Source: Eupeodes corollae (taxonomy: Eukaryota; Arthropoda; Insecta; Diptera; Syrphidae). Taken from it: a stretch of DNA of 64,000 nt. The translations under genes were made by a program, and so were the position numbers. Each line of letters starts with the position of its first letter. Position 1 is the stretch's first letter. This document shows positions 1 through 11,000 of this stretch, piece after piece. The stretch spans positions 129,202,238 to 129,266,237 of the forward strand of contig NC_079147.1 in the NCBI RefSeq assembly GCF_945859685.1, written 5' to 3'. The notes beneath the pieces were generated by a model. That model was not told the DNA's origin. It saw only the letters and a program-made list of their open reading frames with translations, and did not search any database.

Positions 1-1560
1 TGCTACTATTATTTCTAAGGCCGTTTTAGATTTTCGACAAGCAATACAGAAAGAAGCGTTTTTTCTTCGATTGATCCATGAGTTCATTATCAATGATTAT
101 AACATGTGAATTGGTAATTTATTTTGAAGTAAGGGAAGATTTTTCCTTGGAATTAATTTGTATATTTTCGGGCAGATATGGAAAATATTAAATTAATTTT
201 CTTTTAAATCGGTAGGTATTAAATATTCTTATGAACGAGTTTTACTTACTTTTAAGTAAGCAGGTAAAATAAAAAGATATTATCAAATCATTGCTTCATT
301 TAGAAAGCAGATAAGAAATAAAATACACGACAGGATCGCACGAACTTGCTCCTGTGTGCAAAAAAGCCTGTTTAAAAAAGTCTTCAAAGATAAAAATGCC
401 ATTTGATCTGTCAATTTTTTTGTTTAGAAATCGTTAGACCGGCTTTATTTAAATTAATTTTTGTATGTATACAAATTGTCCATTTTTTCTTAAAAATATT
501 TGTATGCAGTTGTTCAGTGATTGAACAGAATTTTAGTCTGGAAGAATCAAGCTGTTTTTGGTTTCACATATTGGCTTGCCAGTATGCTTTTTCAAAGCTA
601 TGTGTCTAACTATAAGAAACTTCAAAAGTTGTTTTTGTCTCTCAATTCAATGTCCATAGAGACAAAGAAGATCTGAAACTGTTGTTTCGGTTTCAATGAT
701 CTTTTGGTCCCGATGTTACCGACTTTCAGTTGTTATTATTCAGGCGATGTAGGTATTTTATGCTATTTAGGCACATGAAGGCAAGACTACTTCAAAGTAA
801 GTTTTACATAAGCCACAAACTTTGAAAGCAATAATAATTGTTTTTTTTTTCAGCACCCAAACAAAATGAAGCGGTATTGCAACAAATTCTATAGTGAAGA
901 TCAATTCGAAGGCGTACTGATAATCTACGTTAAACGTGGAACAGCTAATTTACATAAAGTTGTAATTTTTTTTCAAAATTGTATGTTATTTAGTATAATT
1001 TTTGTTTTCAAGATGCTTTTATAAATTTATTTAGTTTTTGATAAATTAAAAAAAAAAAAAATATTTCCAAGAAAAAATGTCAAATACTCAAGTCAAATTT
1101 AAATTATAACTTCATATTTGTATTACATTTTTGGAAAATAATATAAAAAAATTTTTAGTTTATCACGTTCGTTTGTATTCTTTCGCGATTTCATGTGGTT
1201 AACATACTCATAAGTCTTGTGATTACAAATCCGAACTTTATTTTAGCTACATATGCTCAAACTGAAAAACACCTTTTTTCAAAATTATTTTTGTATTTTT
1301 CAATATACTACATGCACTAGAGATTATAAATTCCTAATAAAAAGTACGAAATAGTAGGAATAAAGATATTTTGGAAAATCATCAAAAATTTTTTTTTTGA
1401 AAAATAGCTGGCTTAGAAAAGCGTTATATGTATATTATGTCAGTAATTATAAGGTTAAGTGTCGAATAGAATTTAAAAACATATTTTTATTAATTTAATT
1501 TTATTTTAAGAACAAATAAACATGATTAACAAACCAAGAGGTCTATGTATTTAATGATTA
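1..1560. other. AT-rich stretch without a recognised gene
   Basis: No recognisable protein, RNA gene or complete mobile element is visible. The sequence is dominated by A and T runs. The only coding-like hint is a polypyrimidine tract and CAG at about 841-853, followed by an open frame starting MKRYCNKFYSEDQFEGV that stays open for some 50 codons. It matches nothing I know and may be chance. This interval lies downstream of the 3' end of the unidentified minus-strand gene that ends near 1742. Confidence 0.5.
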
Positions 1561-1566
1561 AAATAA

Positions 1567-1572
1567 TTTATT
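1567..1572 (-). terminator. Candidate poly(A) signal AATAAA of the unidentified minus-strand gene
   Basis: The + strand reads TTTATT here, so AATAAA on the minus strand. It lies about 170 nt past the proposed TGA at 1744-1742, a normal distance for a short 3' UTR in a fly. The hexamer is common by chance in such AT-rich DNA, so the call rests on its position behind the exon chain. Confidence 0.35.
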
Positions 1573-1741
1573 ATCACAAAAAAGCAATACAATATTATTG
1601 TTAAGGACTTTTAACTAATGGGAAATTAAATGTGGATATAAGCTAAACAAATTGTTTTTGTTTATATACTCATCATCGACAGCAAAAAGGAGAGAATTTA
1701 CAATTTAAACTGATCCATTCCAATTCCATATGTAAACTTTA

Positions 1742-4700
1742 TCAGCATTCGAACACTATGAACAAAAGAAAACATGAGAAATTAACAGCTAGAAAAACAA
1801 AATAGTTAACTTACTTACTTCTAAGCCCGAAGTTAAGCTGCACCAAAGCATTAATAGCAGCAATATGATTTGCATGAACATAGCAAAAATCCACAGTTGA
1901 ACGGCTTGGGGTTTTCCCGGTAACTATGGTAACGGTGTCACTATTGTTCATTATAAAGCCTAGTACGCTGCTGATGCGAAACGAAATTTCCCATACAAAA
2001 ATGACATGACGAAATCATAAACGAAAAATTTCGCTGTGCTTTTCGTTTTTCAGTACGCTGCTGAACAACGAAATGTGTCATTTTAGTGGATAGCTGTACT
2101 AGATTTTTTAGTACAATTCTCCACTCTTTTCGTTCTCAATTTAATTGCCCGGTATATTAATTGCTTGCGAAATTTTGACGTTTAATTTATTTATTGGAAA
2201 AAATTGTTTACAAATCAAAATTGAAAATTGTTTACTCGTGACTTTCGGTGTTTTTCATTTTAATATAGATAGTTTTGATTTAAAATTTAAAAAAAAAATG
2301 GATTTTTCTGAGTTTTTGCAGCAATACATTTCTGAGCCGGAAACTCAGGATGTTGAAGAATGTATTGTTGATGTGAAAGAAGTGAAGACAAGCAGTGAAC
2401 TTCAACTTTCAAAAAATAAACAAAAAAAAAAAAAAATTGAATTTTCTTCGGAGGAAAAAAAGAAACTGGCTTCGTTGGTCGAAACCAGTGAAGCCATTTG
2501 GAAGTTGGAGCATAGGCTTCACAAAAATAATTCCGCCGTTGCGAGCCTCTGGAGCAGTATAGCTGCAGAAATGAATAAACCAGGTACTAAGTGCTCAATA
2601 AAATATTAATAAATAGAATTCCGTATTTAACCTTTTTTTTATTCCAGTTGAAGATTGCAAGGCAATGTGGCGTTCCTTACGTGATAGCATGCGCTACCAC
2701 GTCACAAGCTGAAACAAGAGGAAGTCGGGTAGTGAGGCCGATCTTGGCGTTCCAGAAGGCGAGACATTACAGGAAGAATCCCAGGAGATAGACTGGGAAT
2801 TCGCAAAAAGTATGTCCTTCTTGACGCCTCTGTCGTCGCAAAAAAGAAGACGGAAAGAAAAATTTTAATAATTTTCATTTTTTTTGTTTGTTTGTTTATG
2901 GTTTCGGTTTTTAAATGTTTCTTTTATAAAAACTAATTATTTGTATATATGTGTGTAAAATGATTGTGGCTATATATTCAAAATCAAAAAAAAAAATCAA
3001 AATTTTAATTTCAGAACATTTACAAATAGTGCTGGAACTGATGATTCTCAAGGGGATGTTTTCGCAACAACATCAGCACAGAGCTCAAACTATGCCTATG
3101 TAATATACAATGTACATTACGTAAATATTTCTATTTGATTATAAATCATTTTTTTATAGATAAATGAAAACCGGAAACAAAAAGATCCAATGCTGGAGAG
3201 TGCAAAAATGTTAAGCAATAATATTTCTGAGCTTATCGAATGCCAGAAAAATAAATTGAAGCAGGCAACATTCCCACCTCAACTGCAAAATTTCACAATG
3301 CTGGCAAATATTGACCGGATGTTGCAAAAATTTCCTGAGGATATTGTAGAAGATATCAATATTAGATTCATATGCATCATCAATGAGGAAATTAAGAAGT
3401 ATAAAAGGGGCAATAGTGGCCAATAAAATAGAATATATGTAATGTTTAAAAATATTTATATGGCAAGTTTGCAATTAAGTTTTGTATCTGTTATAAAAAA
3501 AGGATCTAAATGTAATTTAATAACTTAGAATAATAAATATGTACATATGAATAATTGAATTGGTAAATGTTTGATGTATTGAAAATTGGTTCGTTCTGGT
3601 TTAACGGATTTATACTACTTTTTGTAGGGATTTGTACGAATTCCTAATTTGTTAAAAAATTTATGAATATTTGTTTAATTTTCCACAAAGAAGAATCGGC
3701 AAAAATCTAAGGAGTTATATACATACATACATATATGCTACAAGTTACTATAACTTGAATTAAGCTGCCATTGAAAGTATAATTGACATATAGCTCATCG
3801 TTATTGATCTTTGTTTTGTCTGTTTTTTCTTACAAAACTTATATTACATATTTGTAATATACCTACGCGTGACAGAAGAAGACTTCTTTGGCAATTTCAA
3901 CCTAAAATTTAAAACCTTGATGAATAGTCCCAATGATGAATGGCCTAAAATTCACGCTTCATTGGGATAGATCAAACGGTTCTGAGTTCTAATTTATGTT
4001 TCCTAACAAAATCAGAATACCATTTTCAATTCAAAAAGTTATTTTAAAAAATGTTCATATAAAAACCATTTCAACATTTATTTTTTGAAAATGTTGAAAA
4101 ATGGTATCCTGATTTTGTTAGGAAACATAAATTAGAACTCAGAACCGTTTGATCCATCCGAATGAAGCGTGTAGTTTGCGAAATACATGATGGTTTGTCT
4201 TGCAATTCCATTGATTTTTTTTTTAATTTTTTAAATTTAATCAAACAAATTTCCATATACTTATAGGTAAGCAGAAGTAGACAAAAAACTTTTTGTTTAA
4301 TTTATAGAGCCTAAGAGCTCTGCAAAATTTTAATTAATAAAATACTTTTTGTCATGATTAAATACAATTAAAATTTAAAACAAAATTGGAAGATGATGAC
4401 GATGACGAAACTTGGAAACCTTTTTGACTTTATTAAACAAAAGATGCTTTGTTTTGCCATGGGATCGACCCGAAAGGTGAAATGAAATAATTTTTGAGCT
4501 TATCCCGTACATGCTTTCCTATACTACTTTGTCTTCCAGTGCAAGGTTGTATAGACGAGTAATGAATTGCATCAGGTGAGATTCTTTTTCTCCATTCACC
4601 TGCAACTTAACACCCAGTTTCGTCGTAATAATCGGTCATTTTGGAAGGGCAGTATGTTTCCTTATTGTTGGTTATTAAGTAATTATGAATAAAGCAACAG

Positions 4701-6719
4701 GCACTTATTATCTTTTGCGCTCTATCTGGGTTGCAAAACATTGTTCTGGATAAACACAGCCACTTACAACTTAAAATACCGAATGAGTTTTCAACGCAGC
4801 GCCTTGCTCTGCTAATTCTGTAATTGGCTATCCGTTCTTCGTTTGCAAGCTTCTTTGCTCTCGAAGGTGCGTATGGCTTCACTATTCTTTTGCAAAGTGG
4901 AAAAGCATCGTCGGCAACAAAAAAGAAAGGAAGTTTTTCGTTTCCCACAACCATGTCTTCTGGAAAAGGCAAATTATCTTGAAGTGTTGCTTTCCCAATA
5001 TTAGTTGAAGCAAATACGTTGGCATCTCCTTCACTTCCATGGGCACCAACGTCAATATATACAAATTTATAGTTGGCATCAGCAATGGCCATAAGCACAA
5101 TGCTATGAAATCCCTGTAAGCAAAACAAAATTAAAATCAAAAGCTGCAGGTACATAATGAATGGATAGGTATAATGTGTTTTAAATTATTATAAACGCAA
5201 ACCTTATAATTGTAAAATAAACTTCCTGCATTTTGAGGACATTTTATGGCAACATGCTTGCCATCGATGGCTCCTATGCAGTTTGGCAAGTTCCACTGAA
5301 TGTTAAACTGGTTTGCAATTTCTACAAAATGCGGAGCATCCAATTTCGGTATATAACCAACCAAGACCTCGCATAGAGCAATGCAAACGTCATCCAAAAT
5401 CTTACCAAAATCCTGCTTGCTAATTCGGTAGACTGATGAGACATGCCTTTGGATACTACCACTTGCTAGATATCTAGAAGAACATTATTAGTATGACTTT
5501 CTTGTGTAGGTATAATTAAAATAAATTATTTACTCAATAACAATTGCAAACTTCTCTAATGGCGTTATTTCATCTTCTGGTCTTGTGTTTCGCACTGCAC
5601 ACAGCTTTGGTTCAACTAATGAGAATAGTTCTCGAAATATATTTGGTGGCATATGGAAATTTTCCTTGAACACCTTTTCATTTGCTTCCATGTCATTAAA
5701 CTATAAATTATATTAGGTACTTGTTTTAAAGTTTTTTGCAAAAATTATTAAAATATACATCTGTAGCAAAACGACCTTTTGTCTGCCTGTTCAGCAGATA
5801 TGGGCTAACACGGATAGATGGAAGTTTTTTATTTCTCTTCGTTATCATCGATAAAAACACAGATGCAGAGGCGATTATTGTCGTTAACATTAAATCATCT
5901 TCGTCTTCATTATTATTTTGAAAATTCATTTTATAATAGACAATTTAAAAACTCGAACTCGAAAAAAAGTTTTGCACTTTTGTTTACAGCAGCTGACATT
6001 CAGAACTTCTCAATTGTTTTTGACAGCTGACAGAACTCTACACAAATATTTTTCCGTTGTGGTTTTCGTTTTAATTTCGCTCTACACTTGAAAACCACCG
6101 AAAAATTTCGTTTCGCATCAGCAGCGTACTAGGCTTAAAATGAAAAATTTTTGAAAAATTGATATATTGTTTGTGATGTTTAAGTATGAGTTGTAATAAT
6201 TGTATTGTGCTACCTACTTACATAAATCTTTCCGCTCGATTTTGAACTCTTCGATTCTCTTCTTCTTTATGTCTTTGCCTTTTCGTTATTCTGATGAGTT
6301 GGAAATGGTAGGTGATGTTAATGCTGATGCTCCAACCGTAGCTTAGTTTTTGATTTGAATCAAAATTGTTTATCGCCTTGTAACAATTTCTTCTGAAAAC
6401 AATTATTTAGATATGTGTTTAGTTTGGAGAACTCTTAAAATATGCCCACTCTTCTTCTTTATGTCTTTGCCTTTTCGTTAGTCTGATGAGTTTGAAATGG
6501 TAGGTGATGTTAATGCTGATGCTCTAATCGTAGCTAAAATTTTGATTTGAATCAAAATTGTTTATCGCCTTGTAACAATTTCTTCTGAAAAAAATTATTT
6601 AGATATGTGTTTAGTTTGAAGAACTCTTAAAATATGCCCACTCTTTTTCACTGCTTAACGTTTATTTTATTAGCTATTTTAGCTGTGTGAATAAGTTCCA
6701 TTGCAGCAGCTCCTCTTGA
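1742..6719 (-). CDS. Unidentified host-like gene, last four exons, with a Harbinger transposon inside one intron
   Basis: Four minus-strand blocks join with compatible phases: 6719-6652, 6392-6222, 1940-1819 and 1755-1742 (TGA). Splice signals seen are CACAG/ at 6720, CA/GTGAAA at 6651, TTTTCAG/ at 6393, TTTAT/GTAAGT at 6221, CAATAG/ at 1941, AGAA/GTAAGT at 1818 and TTCATAG/ at 1756. The joined frame gives about 124 residues with no stop: a basic stretch (TKRQRHKEEENRRVQNRAERF), then DTVTIVTGKTPSRSTVDF, CYVHANHIAAINALVQLNF and an end at GLRMFEC. I do not recognise the family. The pattern V-H-A-N-x-x-A-A-I-N near the C-terminus is loosely like the end of an acetyltransferase fold, which is only a guess. 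The first block may continue upstream; its neighbour at 6777-6720 is also open but in another frame. The intron 6221-1941 holds the whole Harbinger and would be about 0.1 kb without it. An alternative is a decayed transposon gene with introns. Confidence 0.4.
2298..3426 (+). pseudogene. Harbinger accessory protein with MADF/Myb-like DNA-binding domain, probably disrupted
   Basis: PIF/Harbinger elements carry a second gene for a MADF/Myb-SANT-like protein that works with the transposase in nuclear import and binding to the ends. Exon 1 (2298 to about 2582) starts MDFSEFLQQYIS, has a lysine-rich run, then a helix-rich MADF start (SSEEKKKLASLVETSEAIWK) ending MNKP at a CCAG/GT donor. Exon 2 starts after TTATTCCAG at 2647 with VEDCKAMWRSLRDSMRY, the typical second half of the domain, but meets TGA at about 2710. 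After this stop the same frame stays open (GSEADLGVPEGETLQEES, then WEFAKSMSFLTPL). Further exon-like blocks lie at about 3015-3098 (SAGTDDSQGDVFATTSAQSS) and 3161-3426, which ends in a helical segment (SELIECQKNKLKQATFPPQL) of the kind these proteins carry near their C-terminus. The junction of exons 2 and 3 is unclear. The stop makes this copy probably inactive. Confidence 0.7.
3955..4169. repeat. Hairpin (foldback) repeat inside the Harbinger element
   Basis: The arm 3955-4029 is the near-perfect reverse complement of 4094-4169, with a spacer of about 65 nt. The arms include TTCTGAGTTCTAATTTATGT and its complement. The transcript could fold into a stable hairpin. The same core (cataaattagaactcagaaccgt) is found in the hairpin at 16241-16602, in a different element, so this is a repeated family rather than a chance palindrome. 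Confidence 0.85.
4607..5929 (-). CDS. PIF/Harbinger (HARBI1-type) DDE transposase, apparently intact, 4 exons
   Basis: This gene encodes the transposase that excises and inserts the surrounding element. Four exons, 5929-5759, 5700-5534, 5473-5203 and 5113-4607, join in phase (donors GAT/GTATAT, GA/GTAAAT, AAG/GTTTGC; acceptors TTTATAG, TTCTAG, TTACAG) into 371 residues with no stop or frameshift. That is the usual length for this family. The start is MNFQNNNEDEDD. The DDE-superfamily nuclease core shows the first Asp in CIGAIDGKH (D183), the segment YIDVGAHGSEGDANVF (about 222-237), a second Asp in FVADDAFPL (D271, the position of GDSxYPL in HARBI1) and the Glu in RARRCVENSFGIL (E311). It ends IHNYLI plus a short tail to TAA. 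It lies tail to tail with the MADF gene. Splice sites are read by eye, but all phases agree and the triad is complete, so the protein may be active. Confidence 0.92.
6259..6642 (-). repeat. Tandem duplication of 192 bp that copies an exon and its acceptor
   Basis: Two units of about 192 bp (6259-6450 and 6451-6642) are nearly identical, differing by scattered substitutions. On the minus strand each unit holds a TTTCAG acceptor, then an open frame starting RNCYKAINNFDSNQ. In the unit at 6259-6450 this frame runs on to the donor at 6221. The upstream unit has a stop (TAG where the other copy has TGG) and its exon is cut off at the junction. It therefore looks like a partial exon duplication with one decayed copy. 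Confidence 0.75.
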
Positions 6720-7489
6720 CTGTGATGAAATGGGGATGACGATGTAACCGAACCAAGACCACTAGATTTTGAAGATCCTGAAGATAAGAAAAGTTATAGT
6801 TGAGATAATTTTAAAAAATACAATCTCTCACCTCAACCGAAACAACTTGTAACATAATGCTTTCCTTCGTGTTAGGTAAGGTTAGGTTAAAGTGGCTGCG
6901 GATTCATAATCCACACACTTAGTCCAAAAGAAAAGGCCCATTGGGATACCACATGAATTTAGAGCGTTACTTCCCATTAGTCGAACCATTTTGAACTTTT
7001 TATAGAGTGAAGGAGATATTTGATATCCTTTTAAGCTTGTGCACTGGGATTATCGAAAAAGTATTCTCCCACATGAAGTTTGCTTCTTAGTGCGAGGTGA
7101 GGAGGTGAGAGATTGTTTCTTCTTCTTCCTCGTCCATACAGCTCCTGCAGAAGTCATTTGAGGCTACACCAAGTCGTATTGCTTGTCTGCCTATAAGACA
7201 GTGTCCCGTAAGAACACCTATTACGGAGCTTATATGAAGTCTGTTTTGAGATAACAATTAGAGCGCTTTAGGCCCAGTAAATTGTACCACCTAGAGTTTG
7301 CTATCGCGAAAACTGTTTTTTTTAGCAGAAGTTTACATGCAGCTATCGGTATATCATCTTCTCCCTTTCTTCTCATTTTCAGCGAGTTCATCGGCTCTAC
7401 AATTTTATTATATAACAGCTAAAACTAACTTCTCTCTCAATGTTTAAAGTTTAGATATAACCGGCAGACGGCTTAATAGCCATGCTTGG

Positions 7490-8228
7490 CTAATTATAAT
7501 TTCCAGTGATGTCTCTATGGCCCGGCGCCCAACAGATGTGAATGTTAAATTGCTGCGCCATCTCCATAGGAGACGATCGACAATCGAGAGCCATTAGAGA
7601 TTCGGTTAAGACACCGTCAAGGGATTTAATAGCAGCCTGACTGTCAGAGAAGATGCGGATATCAGAAGTTGCTATCACGTTCTCTCTCCGCCAGTTGGAC
7701 TCTGCTAAGTTTGTCGTAGTATATGACTTTCTCCAGTGCAGTACATCATATTGCAAACCCGTGCATAAGTATTGGTAAGATGAACGATGTGTATAGCCCA
7801 TAGGTAATGCGAGGTTGAAAACCCCATTTACTTCCTATATGGCTTTCTTGCAAAGGAAAAGAGCTATTGTAGCTTTTTTTGTACAATATCAGACCAAGAT
7901 ATTTGGCTTCATTTGTAAAAATTAGCGTTACACCTTTTATTGAAGGAGGTAAAATTACTGGTCTCTTGTTTTTCCGTGTATAAAGGACGAGGTCTGTTTT
8001 TTGAGGATTAATACTAAGTCCGCAGTGATCAGTACATCTTGTGAGCATATTGAGTGCGTTTTGGAGGAGGTCTCTCAGTATATTAGAATGTTCTCCTGTG
8101 ACGGCGAAAGCAACATCTTCTGCATACACAACCACTCTGTAGCCTTCCCTCTCAAGGGATATAAGTAGTTCGTTAACCACTATGTTCCACAGGAGAGGGG
8201 ACAGAAAACCACCTTGCACTACTGACAA
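7490..8228 (-). pseudogene. Reverse transcriptase C-half and RNase H of the R1/LOA-like element
   Basis: 8228-7746 reads QGGFLSPLLWNIVVNELL, then the catalytic segment as VVVYAEDVAFAV, so the second residue of the YADD box is Glu rather than Asp-compatible Ala-Asp-Asp. It continues with LSINPQKTDLVLYTRK and NEAKYLGLIL, the usual palm and thumb motifs. A shift of frame leads into 7801-7490, with FSDSQAAIKSLDGV, the RNase H motif around the second catalytic Asp, and WAPGHRDITGN. The finger and palm region between the endonuclease and QGGFLSP is missing, so this copy cannot make a working enzyme. Stops and the frame change confirm decay. Confidence 0.85.
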
Positions 8229-8229
8229 A

Positions 8230-9616
8230 ACTTTTTGTACAAAAATCCATCATCTTAGAGTTGATGATCCTGCTTTTTAGCATTAGATTAATCAACTCAC
8301 AGAGTGAGTATTCAACGTGTTAACGTTGTTGAAAGCGCCCATGTCAATTTTTCTTTTGTAACAAGACGTTGAGGAAAAGTTAAGTTCATACCCGACCCAG
8401 GACGGTTTGCTGTATTAACGGATTTGGAGTTTTCTGGGAAGTGGGTGTCTATCAGCACGTTTAGCGTTTCTTCGCAAGGGTTAGTCCATGTATCATCCGA
8501 GTTTCTAAGACAACTAGGTATGGTTGGATTTGCCGAGAGAATGTTCTTTATCCCTGATGCCTCCGAGGATTCTTCTATTAAACTACAGAAGTTTCTTCAT
8601 GAGGATCTTTTGGCTATTCTCAGTTCTTGTTTATACTTTTTGAGGGATTCCTTATAGGTGTCCCAGTCTTGGGGATATCTAGTCTATTTGCACGATTAAA
8701 AAGCCTTCTACATTTTTCCTGAGTTTTTCTAATTCAGCAGCCCACCAATATGATTTCTTTCTTCCCCGCACTGAAGTGAGGGGGCAGGCAGTTTCCATGG
8801 CTTTATTGAGGGTTGCTGTAAGCGCATCGATTTTTTGATCAAGTTCAAGAGCGTACATGGGCGGGTCAAAAAGTTCTGGTTTAATCAGATTTTTCAGAGT
8901 CGCCCTATATTTCGCCCAATCTGTTCCTTATTCCGGAATTGGATCTTCTTCGACTCTTCAATAAGTGTGAATTGGATGTATCTATGATTGGAAAACGGGT
9001 TCTCCTTTAATAGTCTCCAATTCAATATTATTTGAGAGATTTAACGAGACAAGAGTCAAACTTTAAACTTCTTGTCGATTTTTAGTGACGAAGGTTGGTT
9101 CACTACCTACATTACTTACTACCAGATTAGTTCTTAAAATATAATCAAAACGAGACTCACCTCTAATATTTATATGGATATGGCGTCACAACCGATAATA
9201 AGCTTTGTTTTCTGTCTTGTTGATTCAGGGACCGTCTTCTCCAAAATGGTACTAGGCAGTGGGCCCTGGTGGTCGTGGCCCAAATACGCTGATACCAGCC
9301 AGTAGGTATGGTTGTCTTTACTCATACTGGCTGTGGTGACGTCTTTATCACTGAAATCAGCGAGTAGAAATACATTAAGATTAAGTTTTATTAGTATACA
9401 GGACCTTGGAATACCTTTTCCTGTTGCATATAGCACGTGGTAGCCAGGAGTTCTCAATACTTGAACCAGAGATTTCACAATCCAGGGTTCTTGGATGAGA
9501 ATGACATCTTCCCCAGATTTTGTAAGGTGGAGAAGAAGGGAGGCCGAAGCCGTCTTAGAGTGTTGGATATTTATCTGTAGTATTAGCAGCATTTTGGCTA
9601 CAAATAGGCAGGTCAA
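8230..9616 (-). pseudogene. Apurinic-like endonuclease and linker of the R1/LOA-like element
   Basis: 9616-9170 opens LLILQINIQHSKTASASLLL, then EDVILIQEPWIV, which holds the catalytic Glu of the exonuclease-endonuclease-phosphatase fold, followed by YWLVSAYLGHDHQGPLP and LIIGCDAIS (the usual GCDANAHH is cut short). Past 9170 the frame is broken, but minus-strand fragments such as FVTKNRQEV, RGRKKSYWWAAELEKLRKKCRRL and RPGSGMNLTFP continue the linker towards the polymerase. In an intact element this domain nicks target DNA to prime reverse transcription. Confidence 0.75.
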
Positions 9617-9671
9617 CCTCCATTACTGTTAAATCCAGATCAGACGAAGAGGAACCCAATAGTTCATCCTC

Positions 9672-11000
9672 TCACTCACTGAGGAGAGCTTTGTCGTTTG
9701 AGTTATGTGTCACCATTAGGGATAAACTTTCGACGTTTTCAGAAAAAGACTGTGCTATGACATAAGAGGGACCTGCCAAATTCTCATCCACATCCAAGGA
9801 TTGGAAGGTGATGATAGCACAGGGACCCCCAACGTCTTGCGACACAGCTTCTGAAGAGGGTCCGGAAGAAGACTGTGCTGCGACAGAAGAGGGCCCAGGT
9901 ACATCAACATCCAAAAAGTGTTGTGGAGGCTCGCATGAACCGTCTACCTAATCTTTTTTATAGATACGGAGCGTTACTGTCTAGAAACTGTATCTTATTA
10001 CTCGCTTAACTTGTGCAAGAGAAGCCACAGAGTCTGTATTGATTACTTTAATCGCACTTCGATGAAACCTTCCTTCCTCCTTCCAGTCGTGAAAAGGTAG
10101 GTCCGGGGTCCTAATCTTAATCATCTTATGTCATCTGGACATAAGCGTTCTTATTAACGGATCAAAGCACGAGCTCTTGGCCTGCATGGAAACTTCCCAG
10201 CATGCCGACAGCAAGGGTATAGAGATCACGCGACCTCTGATCGTTACAAGCGATAAATTTGACATGACCTTGATGCCAACGTTCATCGCTTGTTACAGGC
10301 GTTGGACCTGGATGATCTCGCATGACTTTGAGGAAACTAGCCGAGAGCCAAAGTTTCACAACCTGCTAACGGTCAGAAGTAATCGTGCCATCAATATTGC
10401 TCGAATCAATGACTTGGGGCTTTTCAGGGACGGGAGTGGACTCTCCCAAAGATCTTTGTCGCTTTGACGTGGAGTCATAGCAATTAGTTTTATCTAGGAT
10501 GGATTTAGCCCCTCCTGCCTCTTGCTAAGGATGGAATTACTTCCATCCCCCAATATTGAACCAGGAGATTTTAGAATCCTCACCGCATAACGCCGTTGAT
10601 TATACGAGCTCCTAGGAGTATTCTGGAGAGGTTTACTCACTTAAGTAGTGGAAAAATCATTATTCACGAACTTTCCACTACCGACGTGAGGAAGCGTTTT
10701 CGTCAGTGATACATCTTGTACAGCACTAGAAGATGTGCAGTGACTTGGCACAAGTCCTTCTCCGGTGTTTGGCACAATAGTAACGACAGTTGACGTTGCC
10801 GCCGAACTGCCGCCCGGTGTAGAAATTACCTGCACCACGCACGAAGATGGGCAGTGACTTGGCACAGTCCCTGTTCCGATGTTTGGCACAGATGCAACTA
10901 CAGGTGACGTTACCGCCTGACTGCCGCCCGTTGTAGCTTTAGTACCGGTAATGGTTTGACATTCTTGCTTCTGGTTATGTTTTTGTTTTAGATTATCCAT
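9672..11000 (-). pseudogene. ORF1 (gag-like) remnant of the R1/LOA-like element
   Basis: 11000-10641 starts MDNLKQKHNQKQECQTI and holds two copies of a Ser/Thr/Val-rich unit (VPNIGTGTVPSHCPSS and VPNTGEGLVPSHCTSS). 10359-10162 has a compact block (HQGHVKFIACNDQRSRDLYT) that resembles the RNA-binding region of LOA/R1 ORF1 proteins. 9914-9672 is a Ser/Pro-rich tail with two related repeats (DVDVPGPSSVAAQSS and DVDENLAGPSYVIAQS). The pieces are in different frames, so the original single ORF is broken. ORF1 proteins bind the element's RNA to form a particle. Position directly upstream of the endonuclease supports the call. Confidence 0.55.

Larger units (their letters stand above)
1957..6135. 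mobile_element. Full-length PIF/Harbinger DNA transposon (4179 bp) with TSD and TIRs
   Basis: The left end AGCCTAGTACGCTGCTGATG and the right end (its inverted match at 6116-6135) form terminal inverted repeats of about 34 bp that continue into GCGAAACGAAATTT. The 3-bp target duplication TAA flanks both ends (1954-1956 and 6136-6138), as expected for PIF/Harbinger. The core AGTACGCTGCTGA recurs just inside the left end at about 2052, a subterminal repeat that may bind the transposase or its partner. The element carries two genes in convergent orientation: a MADF/Myb-like protein on + (2298-3426) and a DDE transposase on - (5929-4607). An internal hairpin repeat sits between them at 3955-4169. 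The fit of TIRs, TSD and an open transposase suggests a recent insertion. Confidence 0.93.

Noticed and set aside
403..609. Cys/Phe-rich 68-codon open frame
   Set aside because: Composition is that of translated AT-rich DNA; no motif, no splice context, not part of any repeat recognised here.
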